A stretch of DNA of 64,000 bases. Source: Budorcas taxicolor. Its lineage: Eukaryota; Chordata; Mammalia; Artiodactyla; Bovidae. A program made the translations under genes and the position numbers. Each line of letters starts with the position of its first letter. Position 1 is the first letter of the stretch. Of this stretch, positions 55,248 to 64,000 are shown one piece after another. The DNA is taken from NCBI RefSeq assembly GCF_023091745.1, contig NC_068910.1, positions 131,147,170-131,211,169 on the forward strand. The letters run 5' to 3'. The notes under the pieces are model-generated. The model had not been told where the DNA came from, did no database searches, and was given only the letters and a program-made list of their open reading frames with translations.

Positions 55248-55560
55248 CTATACCTTAAAAAAAATTTAAATCACTCTCCTTCAATGTTATTTGCATTGTC
55301 AAAGTAAATGTTATGATTTCTAAACTAAGAATATTAAACCTACTTTTGCAAAGGATGACTTCTGTCACCCCCACTAACAACAATATAACTCATTGTTTTA
55401 ACTTGCAATAGGTTAAACCCTTTGAAACCACTGATGCTTCTCAGAGACCCAGAGCCCGCTGGCCGCCAATTGACAAGCGCACAGAAAGGCTCTGCTGCCC
55501 CGTGGACAGCATCACTGTTGGGGCTCATGAGAGGTTCAAACTGGGAGCTCCTGGGAAGGT
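55248..55560. other. Unassigned spacer
   Basis: Nothing recognised. Confidence 0.3.
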
Positions 55561-55561
55561 T

Positions 55562-55882
55562 TTCTTTGTTTTATTTTGTTTTTGTTTGATGGCACTAGGT
55601 CTTCCATTGCTTTGCAAGGGCTTTCTCTAGTCGCAGTGAGCGGGGGCTACTCTTCGTTGCAGTGGGCGGGCTTCTCATTGCAGTGGCTTCTCTTGCTGTG
55701 GAGCACAGCCTCTACGGTGTGTGGCCTTCAGTAACTGCAGCTCGTGGCCTCAGTAGTTATGGCACATGGGCTTAGTTGCTCAGAGGCATGTGGAATCTTC
55801 CCAGACCAGAGAGCCAACCCATGTCCTATGTATTGTCAGGTGGATTCTTAACCACTGGACCATGAAGGAAGAGTTTTAATCC
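55562..55882 (-). repeat. CHR-type SINE, near full length
   Basis: Antisense: CTTTCTCTAGTCGCAGTGAGC, CTCTTGCTGTGGAGCACAGCC, ATGGGCTTAGTTGCTC, and head TTCTTAACCACTGGACC. Confidence 0.85.
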
Positions 55883-56118
55883 AAATTGCCTGCAAACAAT
55901 TTTTAAGCAAGTTGCCTAACACTGTCTGTGATTCACTGAATCTTGTGAGACTAGAGGTAAAAGAACTACAAGTTTCAAAAGAGAAAAATGCTCAGTGTAA
56001 ATTTGAGATGGTTCTTAGAGTTGCAAGTTCTTCTAGTTGGACATGCAACTAATGTCCACACTCAGTCTTGTGCCAGTGACCTCTGTTTCCCTCTCACCTG
56101 ATCATCTAGCCTCTTTCT
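55883..56118. other. Unassigned spacer
   Basis: Nothing recognised. Confidence 0.3.
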
Positions 56119-56119
56119 G

Positions 56120-56640
56120 ACTTTTTCACCTTCACTTTGGGAGGTGTTATTTCCATTGTTGAATAGTCCTTCTTGTTGTAATGAGAGACTTTACTTCTGT
56201 TGGAAACCTAGTGCATTGCTCTACAATTCTGATGGTTAGAATATTCTTCCTTACATCACACCAATATCTGTCTCCCTGGAATTTTTGCCTGTCTGTCCAG
56301 CCCTATTCCCCATACTCATCTAGAAAAAAAGTCTAAGACTTCTCTTAGCACCCTGAAGATCCCAATCATGGTCCAAGTGAGAATTGTTTTCTCCAGGCAA
56401 ATTCTCAGCATTCCCACAGTTGTTTCTTCCCCATGGTTTCCAAGCTTTCATTGTCCTGCTTGCCTTCTCTGAACATAAGCCAGCTTGTCTGGGTCCCCTT
56501 CTCTAAGAGTGAAGTACGTATACTTGGACACCATACCACAGATGAAGTCTAGGCCAAGACGAGGCTGATAAGGTTCTTGGTTCCCTTGGTCCTTGCTAAT
56601 GATCCATTGCTTTAGCAATCACCTGACCCTGGGGCTCATA
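56120..56640. repeat. CR1/L3-like LINE relic
   Basis: Ordered landmarks TTAGAATATTCTTCCTTACATC, TCTCCAGGCAAATTCTCAGC, CTTCTCTGAACATAAGCCAGC and CCATACCACAGATGAAGTCTAGG resemble the 3' part of CR1/L3 elements, among the oldest LINEs left in mammals. Heavily decayed. Confidence 0.5.
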
Positions 56641-56727
56641 TATTGTCTTTATGAGGCATTATAGACTCTTCTTTTTTTTTTCCTATTTATGTACTTCTAC
56701 TAAACCAGTGTCCAAAACACCTATCTG

Positions 56728-56905
56728 GGACTTCCCTGGTGATCCGCTGGATATGACTTCACCTTCCAGTGAAGGAGGTGAGGGTTCAATCCCAAGTCAG
56801 GGATCAAGACCCCACATGCCTCGAGGTCAAAGAACCAAAACATAAAATAGAAGCAATATTGTAACAAATTCAATAATGACTTTTTAAAAAATACTTGAAA
56901 AAAAT
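56728..56905 (+). repeat. CHR-type SINE, full length with TSD
   Basis: Sense: GGGACTTCCCTGGTGATCCG to the tail region AAACATAAAATAGAAGCAATATTG and an A-rich end. CACCTATCTG (56718-56727) and CACCTGTCTG (56906-56915) form a 10-bp duplication with one difference, as expected for an older insertion. Confidence 0.92.
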
Positions 56906-56915
56906 CACCTGTCTG

Positions 56916-59028
56916 AGCTACTGAAATCATTGATTATCTATCTGCCATTTTGAAGACCTCAGCAAGAATAGGTCAAGGATACTCTAGGATGACTTGCTCA
57001 GGGTGGCACCTGACTATTTCACTATGGTTTCTAAGAGGCACAAGCTTCCACTTGAAGGTGCCTTTCTCATTTCTCCCATGTGGTTGCTGCTTTCAACCAG
57101 ATTCTGCCTGTTGTCCCGGACCTGTATCAGGGCATTGTCTGCCCACATTTAGCTCAACACTTGATCTTGTGTCATCCCCTCTTCTGGAAAACTCCAACGT
57201 GACTTTTAGAAGGGCCTGCATTTTTGCATTTTTGTTATTTTATATACTGTTTCCTTATCTCTTTGTCCCTCTGATCGCTGCACCAGAGTCGATCATTTTC
57301 TCTTTTAGGTTTGTTGAGTCTACTCTACTCTACTCTACTATGACTGTGTCCTTTTTCTCTACCTACAGTATCCATTTGAAGATTCTTTAATGGGAGAATA
57401 TACATTTTACCCATTAAAATCTTTATTTTGTGCTGTCTTCTAAAAAGGGGGGAAAAAAGCTTTCTTCAGATCTTCTCTAAAATATGCCATAGTAGTTTTA
57501 TGGTGTCTTAAATGGGACAGGAAGTGGTAGACAAGCAGTATCAGAGTTAGAAGAGAACCCAGTTCTCCTGTTTCTCATTTGTGTGTCACGGACAAGAGGA
57601 TAGAGACACAGCCTTATTGTTCCCTCTTCGTTAAGAATGTTTATAAACCTCTGGGAGATAGTGGGCTGGGTGGGAGTTGGGAATGCTGGGCTGGAAACAT
57701 CAGGATCATCTAATGCCACATCTGAGTCCCAGCTCTAGACCAGCAGGGAACAGTGACCAACTGTTCAAGTAAGCTCAGTTGTCATTCACTTTGAACTTGG
57801 ACTATATAGGAACACTTTACAGGTTAGACTCTAACGGCTAAAATTTAGCCGAATAAAATCTCTCTTGGCTGCTAAGGAGTCCTTGGAATGAAAATGACCA
57901 AAAAAGAACGTGTCCCCTAACTGGACACGTGGCAATGGGTCAGTGGGGCCAAAGCCTTGTTTGAAAGCGCCCATAGCACATTATTTTTTCATGGACTGGA
58001 CTGAGGGTCACACAGAAGCCCATGATAAATGACTTTCTTTTCTTTAGAGTCATTTATTAACCTCAGGAGTGTGGAATGCATCACCAAGAGACTAATCTGT
58101 ATCACTGAAAGGACATGAACCAGAGTTTTCTGGACCTGTAAGGGGGAGGGTAGAAGAAAGGAGGAAGTAGTTTTAGCCTGGCCTTTGCTACTTTCTCAAA
58201 CATGGAAGCTGCACCGTCTAACAAATGGAGAAAGAGCCTTGCCTGCACATATGTGTGAGCTGGACCTTGTTATGATTACAGCCCTCTGCCTCCTGGTGGG
58301 AACCAAGGGTGTAGCTGACGGTTGGACTACGAATGAAGTATAAAATAACTTACTGATTTTCTACCAACATGCTGTTGGGTGCACAGCCATATGAGTGTCC
58401 TTTTAAGAAAAGACTTTTGAAAGGCTTTCCACTTATTCCATGATGCTTCTGTTGCTCAAAAGATTTTTGGGGAATTGGGTTAAGGAAAACATACACAAAT
58501 GACAACCAACTATATCTACAACTCAGAATTAGCTGCTGTTAATATTTTGGCATATTTGCTTGTCATTTTTCTTCATTTAAGAAATTCCTTTCTATTTTTC
58601 TCATTAAAATGAAATATGGTTTATTATAGTGATTTCAAGTAATACAGAAAAAGAAACAAAAATTAAAAGGTTGCTTATAAATACCTAAAAGTTTATCAGT
58701 AATTATTTGGTAAACATGATTCCAGGTATTTCTCTGTATTTGCCATTCTTTGAATATGAGTTTTGGCAAAATTTCCACCTTTGAAAGAGGATTTGATTTT
58801 CAGAAATAGGTCCAAGTTGCCAGGAACCAGCTAAGTCTGGTGAAGGTAATGATTAAGCTAAGTAACAAGATTTTATTGCCAAGTCAGGTGTAATTGGTTT
58901 TCTTGGACAGCTCAGAAATTGGCTCCAAGAGGGACACCCATATCAGAATTGTTCTGAGCATCAACAAGAGCTGCCCTTTGAGGGCTGTCTCTGAAGGCCG
59001 TGTGCACAGAGTGGCAGAAGCCTAGGGA
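56916..59028. other. Unassigned intergenic stretch
   Basis: About 2.1 kb without a named repeat. It holds a TCTAC x4 pentamer run at 57319-57338 and a chance plus frame (56950-57390) with no recognised domain. No exon supported. Confidence 0.3.
57319..57338. repeat. (TCTAC)4 microsatellite
   Basis: Four uninterrupted TCTAC units. Confidence 0.95.
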
Positions 59029-59029
59029 A

Positions 59030-59250
59030 CCATAAACTCTGGAACCGAGCCAGGCTTGTGCCCTGACTTGAGGGTGTGACCTCAGTCAAGGTCCTTACCC
59101 TTGTGGAGCCTCTGTTTGCTCATCTTTAATGAGATGTTCATAATGTCCACTTTTCATGAGCTGTTATGAGAATCAAATTAAGTCATGGATGTGACAGCTA
59201 TTTTACAAACTGGCAAGCCCTGTACAAATATAAGGCACTATTACTTAAGT
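59030..59250 (+). repeat. MIR SINE
   Basis: Sense: AACTCTGGAACCGAGCCAGG, GGGTGTGACCTCAGTCAAGG, GTTTGCTCATCTTTAATGAG, AAGGCACTATTAC. Confidence 0.78.
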
Positions 59251-59720
59251 ATGTTTGTCAAATTAATCTTGTTTTTTGATAGGCACACTTCCTACAAACA
59301 CTGTCACTCTGTGATCACATCATCAAAGCATAAGTGGGTAGGTCCATTCTCTTCCCTTCCGCTCTCCTCAGGTTGCAGGTTTATTATCCCTTCAAGGCTG
59401 CTTTGCCCTTGGCCTTATGCTCATTTTACTTGACTTTCCAATACCTGAGCATGGACAAGGAAAATCAAAGAAGGCCAGTGGGACACTGTTTGACTCATTA
59501 CCCCTGGAATTTCTAGCTTTCAGCAGCCAGTGAGGGCAGGCGGTGAAGGTAAAGGTGTGAGTGATCTCAGTCTGGAGTGTCTATCTTGGAATTTTAAAAG
59601 GATCTGGTCAATTTACTATTTACCTGAAAGTTCTTTGGACATTTGAAACTCATCAAATCACTTTGCTCAGAACAAGGGAATCTGAATTCCCATGATGCAT
59701 TTAAAAACGGAAGATTTAAA
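59251..59720. other. Unassigned stretch
   Basis: Nothing recognised. Confidence 0.3.
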
Positions 59721-59721
59721 A

Positions 59722-59778
59722 CTACCAATTTTCTCATCTATAAAAATGGGAGTAATAAATGTACCATCCTAATAGGTG
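59722..59778 (+). repeat. MIR SINE, split part 1
   Basis: TTTTCTCATCTATAAAAATGGGAG is MIR core. A BOV-A2 interrupts it; part 2 (GTACAGTCTGGCACATCAGGAGTGCTCAGTAAATGC) lies at 60058-60105. Confidence 0.65.
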
Positions 59779-60030
59779 GTTGCTGCTGTTGCTAAGTCGC
59801 TTCAGTCATGTCCGACTCTGTGCAACCCCAGAGACAGCAGCCCACCAGGCTCCCCCATCCCTGGGATTCTCTAGGCAAGAACACTGGAGTGGGTTGCTAT
59901 TGCCTTCTCCAATGCAGGAAAGTGAAAAGTGAAAGTGAAGTTGCTCAGTCATGTCCGACTCCTAGTGACCCCATGGACTGCAGCCTACCAGGCTCCTCCA
60001 TCCATGGGATTTGCCAGGCAAGAGTACTGG
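59779..60030 (-). repeat. BOV-A2 SINE (dimeric)
   Basis: Antisense: TGCTGCTGTTGCTAAGTCGC, first monomer, GAAAGTGAAAAGTGAAAGTGAAG linker, then second monomer to GCCAGGCAAGAGTACTGGG. Confidence 0.93.
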
Positions 60031-60049
60031 GTTGAGTTGGGCTAACTTT

Positions 60050-60110
60050 TAGGTATTGGTACAGTCTGGCACATCAGGAGTGCTCAGTAAATGCTAGCTA
60101 TTACTTTTGG
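60050..60110 (+). repeat. MIR SINE, split part 2
   Basis: The MIR 3' end (AGTCTGGCACATCAGGAGTGCTCAGTAAATGCTAGC) continuing from 59778. Confidence 0.65.
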
Positions 60111-60294
60111 TATTAACAAAAGATTGGACTCTATTGACTCTCTAAGAAAGGTGTCACTGTATACGTCATCAGTAACTTTGATACATGAAAGAGTACCTCA
60201 GCAGTAATGATCTACTATTACTCAAATGTAATTTATGGATATAATTTGACCATTTGGAATGTCTGCTTTTTTATTTGTATTCTACTTTTAATTC

Positions 60295-60655
60295 TTTTTT
60301 ATTTTATGTATGTATTTATTTTTGGCTGTGCTGGGTCTTCATTGCTGCTCAAAGGTTTCCCTAGTTGTAGAGATCAGGGGCTGCTCTCTAGTTGCAGCGT
60401 GCGGGCTTCTCATTGCAGTGACTGCTCTTGTTACAGAGCACAGGCCCCAGAGTGCGTGAGCTTCAGTAGTTTCAGCATATGGACTCAGTAATTTCAACTT
60501 CCTGGTTCTAGAGCACAGATTCAGTAGCTTTGGTGCACAGGCTTAGTGGCCGGCCCTGTGGCACGTGGAATCTTCTGAGACCAGGTATAGAGCTCATGTC
60601 CCCTGCATTGGCTGGAAGATTCCTAACCGTTTCATCACCAGGGAAGTCCTTATTG
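60295..60655 (-). repeat. CHR-type SINE, near full length
   Basis: Antisense: TTGGCTGTGCTGGGTCTTCATTGC, GTTGCAGCGTGCGGGCTTCTC, CAGGCTTAGTGGCCGGCC, and the reversed head AACCGTTTCATCACCAGGGAAG. Confidence 0.88.
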
Positions 60656-61215
60656 GTGTTCATTCGTCATATATTTATTGAGCGTTTACTATATGTAAGG
60701 CATTATGTGTCCACTGGAGATACAACAGAGAACCAAACAGCCCTCATCCCAATGGAGCTTACTGTCTAGCGAAGGAGACAAACAGTAAACAATTACAGAA
60801 ATGAATATTCTGTTAGAACTTAAATGCAATGATGGGAAAATATAATTCTATGAGATCAAGTAGCTGAGGGGACCTAATCTTGTGTGGGTAGATGGGGAGC
60901 AGGTAGGGAGGATTCAGGGGAATTTTCCTTAAGTAAATGATAGACGTGCTGAGATCCAAATAATGAGCAGGACAAACATAGCCAAGGATAAGGAGAAGCA
61001 GATTCCCAGGGGAAGGAATGACAGAAGCAAAGGCCCAGAGGCTGGAAGAACAGGACATAGTCATGGCTGGAGGAATGAGTGATGGGCTGTGGAGCAGAAA
61101 ATGAGGTTGGGAGCTGGCAGGGACTGAAACAGGCAGGGCCCTGTAGACCATGATAACAACTGTGGTCTTGACCTTCATAGCAAAGGAAGCCATTGAAGTG
61201 ACTTAAACAAGAACA
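60656..61215 (+). repeat. Old dispersed repeat (family not named), longest copy
   Basis: ATATTTATTGAGCGTTTACTATATGTAAGGCATTATG, GGAGATACAACAGAGAACC, CAATGGAGCTTACTGTCTAGCG, AAGGCCCAGAGGCTGG and AAGGAAGCCATTGAAG in order. The best copy here of the theme at 17.0, 23.5, 29.8 and 31.0 kb. Confidence 0.55.
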
Positions 61216-61449
61216 TGAAATGACCAAATTCCTGTATTCCAAGATTACTCCCACTGCACAGAGTAGCGTGGATTGGAGGAAGCTTAGAATTTATTAATCT
61301 TTCATTTGACAAAAATGAGGAATGAATCCAGTTGGTATGGCAGAGACTCTAATTCTGCAGTTTTTATTAAGTCACCCAAAGTCAAGTCTTTTGTTAAAGA
61401 CATAGAATCTTTACTGATTTGTTACAGCTAGAAAGATGTAACAATTGTT

Positions 61450-61683
61450 TTTGTTGTTCAGTGGCTAAGTCGTGTCCCACTGTTTGTGGCCCCATAGACT
61501 GCAGCATGCCAGCTCCCCATCCTTCACTGTCTCCTGGAGTTTGCTCAGATTTGTGTCCATTGAGTCAGTGATGCTATCCAATCATCCCATCCTCTATTGC
61601 CCTCTTCTCCTCCTGCCCTCAATCTTTCCCAGCATAAGGGTCTTTTCCAATGAGTTGGCTCTTTGCATCAAGTGGCCAGAGCA
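61450..61683 (-). repeat. BovB LINE, 3' end (older)
   Basis: Antisense: GTTCAGTGGCTAAGTCGTG through GTCCATTGAGTCAGTGATGC to CTTTGCATCAAGTGGCC. Diverged. Confidence 0.9.
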
Positions 61684-61724
61684 ACAATAAAAACAGCAAA
61701 AATCTCCAGTATACTGGTGAAGTC

Positions 61725-61890
61725 TTCTGGGAACAATTCACTCTAGGTTTAAATTCTTTCTCCATCGTTTGTTACAGTGTGACTTGGCCAAGTTGCTCCA
61801 CCTCTCTGAGTCTCACAAAATTTGTCTTATGAGTGAGGAAAACATTTGTGGAGATTGTTAAGAGGATTTAATGAACAGCTTTGGCAAATA
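61725..61890 (+). repeat. MIR SINE
   Basis: Sense: GTTACAGTGTGACTTGGCCAAG, CCTCTCTGAGTCTC, GTTAAGAGGATTTAATGAAC. Confidence 0.72.
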
Positions 61891-62016
61891 CCTTTTACTT
61901 ACCTCTCTCTTGTTTGTCCATTTAGCTTCCAAACATTTTGAGATCCAGTAAGCTAGCACATTCTTCACTCAAAATATCTGCATCCACATCTATTAAACCC
62001 CTTCTCTCTGACCCAA

Positions 62017-62205
62017 GGGGCTTCATGGGTTGCTCAAGTGGTAAGAATCTGCCTGCCAATGCAGGTTCAACTCAAGTTCAGTCTCGGGTCAGGAAGATAC
62101 CCTGGAGAAGAAAATGCCAGCCCACTCCAGTATTCTTGCCAGGATAATCCCATAGACAGAGAAGCCTAGTGGGCTACAATTACGTGAGGTCCTAACCCAG
62201 GCACA
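62017..62205 (+). repeat. Bov-tA SINE, older copy
   Basis: Sense, diverged: GGGTTGCTCAAGTGGTAAGAATC head, GGAGAAGAAAATGCCAGCCC, core to GGGCTACAATTACGTGAGG. Confidence 0.85.
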
Positions 62206-62640
62206 TCAACTGAGAATTCTATCAAAAAAAGGAGAATTGCCTGGCCTCTTTCTTCCAAGTTTAAGGTGGGGTTGTTCTTCTGGGATAGCCTCAAAAGACA
62301 ACAGCGTTATTTCAGGGTAGATTCTACAAAGTGAGGTAATGGGGACTCGAAGAGGCCCTTGGGAGTGCCCATTCCAGCTAGGGGTAAACACTATTCACTT
62401 TATTTTGACCTTTGGTTTTCTCATTTGCTAAGCAGTTCTCAAGGTCCCCACCAGCTCTGAGAAGCGAGGTGCAGAGAGTGTGTGCATAAAGTGCCTGGCA
62501 GCTTGCCAACACCACTTGCCCATGAGAGATTCAGGAAGCCAGGAGGATGGCACCTAAATGACCCTGTCGCCATGTCAATATGGCTACATGAAAGGAACAT
62601 GCCCTTCCTGAAATGTATATACTTAAGAGGGACACCAACG
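62206..62640. other. Unassigned stretch
   Basis: No named repeat or exon. Confidence 0.3.
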
Positions 62641-62644
62641 ATCT

Positions 62645-62790
62645 GAGAAGGAGTGGATTAGAATGGTGCAGTGGAAGAATATTGAATCAGGAATGTGAAA
62701 TCCAGTTCCAGCTAAGGCTTTGTCAATTGCCAGTTATATAATATTGGGCAAATAAATTGCTTAATCCCCATGAATCTCAAGTAATTTTAT
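62645..62790 (+). repeat. MIR SINE
   Basis: Sense: GAATGGTGCAGTGGAAGAATATTG, TCAATTGCCAGTTATATAATATTGGGC. Confidence 0.68.
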
Positions 62791-62904
62791 TTTTCCTGTT
62801 GTTTGTTTTCAGCATTGTAGAACTGTCGCTAATAATCTCTTCCTTATTTAGCTGACAAGGATGTTAATAATTCTCTAATTTCCTTCCTTTGTCTATTCAT
62901 ATTT

Positions 62905-63591
62905 TCACAACAAATTAATTTCACTGTATATACTGTTCTGTTGACCATCTGATAATGTCCATGTGTAGAGTCTTCTCTTGTGTTGTTGGAAGAAGGTGTT
63001 TGCTATGACCAGTGTGTTCTCTTGGCAAAACCCTATTAGCCTTTGCCCTGCTTCATTCTGTACTCCAAGGCCAAATTTGCCTGGTACTCCAGGTGTTTCT
63101 TGACTTCCTACTTTTCCATTCCTGTCCCCTATAATGAAAAGGACATCTTTTTTGGGTGTTAGTTCTAAAAGGTCTTGTAGGTCTTCATAGAACCATTCAA
63201 CTTCAGCTTCTTCAGCGTTACTGGTTGGGGCATAGGCTTGGATTACTGTGATATTGAATGGTTTGCCTTGGAAACGAACAGAGATCATTCTATCGTTTTT
63301 GAGATTGCATCCAAGTACTGCATTTTGGACTCTTTTGTTGACCATCATGGCTACTCCATTTCTTCTAAGGGATTCCTGCCCACAGTAGTAGATATAATGG
63401 TCATCTGAGTTCAGTTCACCCATTGAAGTCCATTTTAGTTCACTGATTCCTAGAGTGTCGATGTTCACTCTTGCCATCTCCTGTTTGACCACTTCCAATT
63501 TGCCTTGATTCATGGACCTAACATTCCAGGTTCCTATGCAATATTGCTCTTTACAGCATTGGACCTTTCTTCTATCACCAGTCACATCCAC
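62905..63591 (-). pseudogene. BovB endonuclease, N-terminal part (cut by inversion)
   Basis: Minus-strand frame of 228 codons: CIGTWNVRSMNQGKLE, ISELKW (catalytic Glu kept), IQAYAP, GDRN in place of GDWN (D and N kept) and LYTWTLSDGQ, where the inversion breakpoint ends element sequence. The last residues (QNSIYSEINLL) are flanking DNA. It shares VPGKFGLGVQN, EVEWFYED and GVAMMVNK with the inverted BovB at 45.4 kb; the 17.6 kb copy differs at these sites. Confidence 0.88.
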
Positions 63592-64000
63592 AACTGGGTA
63601 TTGTTTTTGCTTTGGCTCTATCCCTTCATTCTTTTTACAGTTATTTCTCCACTGATCTCCAGTAGCATATTGGGCCCTACCGACTTGGGGAGTTCCTCTT
63701 TCAGTATCCTATCATTTTGCCTTTCCATACTGTTCATGGGGTTCTCAAGGCAAGAATACTGAAGTGGTTTGCCATTCCCTTCTCCAGCGGACGACATTCT
63801 GTCAGATGGAGAAGCTCTACACAGTCAGCAAAAACAAGACTGGAAGCTGACTGTGGCTCAGATCATGAGCTCCTTATTGCCAAATTCAGACTTAAATTGA
63901 AGAAAGTAAGGAAAACCACGAGACCATTCAGGTATGACCTAAATCAAATCCCTTATGATTATACAGTGGAAGTGAGAAATAGATTTAAGGCCCTAGATCT
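62938..64000 (+). mobile_element. Second BovB with 5' inversion, runs off window
   Basis: Another split BovB. The 5' part (62938 to about 63804) is on the minus strand, from the region before the endonuclease (GACAGAATGTCG) to GATGGTCAACA within it. The 3' part (about 63805 to beyond 64000) is on the plus strand and starts at ATGGAGAAGCTCTAC. The parts meet head to head with a short overlap at CTGTCAGATGG. About 36 bases of element between the two breakpoints are missing. The right target duplication lies outside the window, so the boundary is confirmed on one side only. Confidence 0.88.

Noticed and set aside
56950..57390. A 146-codon plus-strand frame with hydrophobic stretches
   Set aside because: No family resemblance, T-rich composition produces Phe/Leu runs, and it ends in a pentamer microsatellite region.
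42767..64000. Segmental duplication as the source of both inverted BovB copies
   Set aside because: Orientation, breakpoints, 5' truncation points and flanks all differ, so they are separate insertions.

Overview
This is a stretch of ruminant nuclear DNA, most likely bovid (cattle, sheep, goat or a close relative). The evidence is its repeats: BovB (RTE-type) LINEs, Bov-tA and BOV-A2 tRNA-Glu-derived SINEs, CHR-type cetartiodactyl SINEs and an artiodactyl L1, all lying over older mammalian relics (MIR, L2, a MER5A-like fragment, ancient L1, a CR1/L3-like piece). The species cannot be fixed from the sequence alone. I found no protein-coding exon that I recognise, no structural RNA gene and no bacterial-type system. 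The long open frames that look like proteins belong to LINEs (endonuclease or reverse transcriptase), and all are broken.

Layout. 0-17 kb: a mosaic of ancient minus-strand L1 relics repeatedly hit by BovB, Bov-tA, BOV-A2, CHR, a very short inverted L1 and a solo LTR at 8.8-9.3 kb. 17.6-21.4 kb: a full-length sense BovB with its 5' modules, a nested BovB tail and a readable RT frame, sitting in an old plus-strand L1. 21.4-27 kb: the rest of that L1, two antisense BovB tails and old dispersed repeats. 27.0-28.2 kb: a CpG island with GC boxes and candidate splice donors, the only gene-promoter-like region. 28.2-42.7 kb: sparse relics (MIR, L2, MER5A-like, CHR, Bov-tA, BovB tails). 42.77-46.25 kb: a near full-length BovB split into two head-to-head halves by a 5' inversion and bounded by a target-site duplication. 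47.4-51.05 kb: a 5'-truncated antisense L1 with a 16-bp target-site duplication. 51-62.9 kb: ancient L1, CR1-like, MIR, CHR and SINE copies between unassigned stretches. 62.94-64 kb: a second 5'-inverted BovB that runs off the window.

How the parts relate. LINE machinery made most of what is visible. BovB encodes an APE-type endonuclease and a reverse transcriptase. Bov-tA and BOV-A2 share the 3' sequence of BovB and are understood to be mobilised by it. L1 made the other poly-A-tailed copies. Target-site duplications can be read directly for about a dozen insertions and give their nesting order. The most interesting observations are two BovB 5' inversions that look like twin priming, with element breakpoints about 67 nt apart and shared subfamily markers; a twin-primed L1 under 200 bp; a target site present three times around a BovB/Bov-tA pair; and an orphan CpG island. 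I found nothing that supports a wholly new biological system. Repeat-family names come from remembered consensus features, and edges without a stated duplication are accurate to about 10-30 bases for young repeats and worse for ancient ones.
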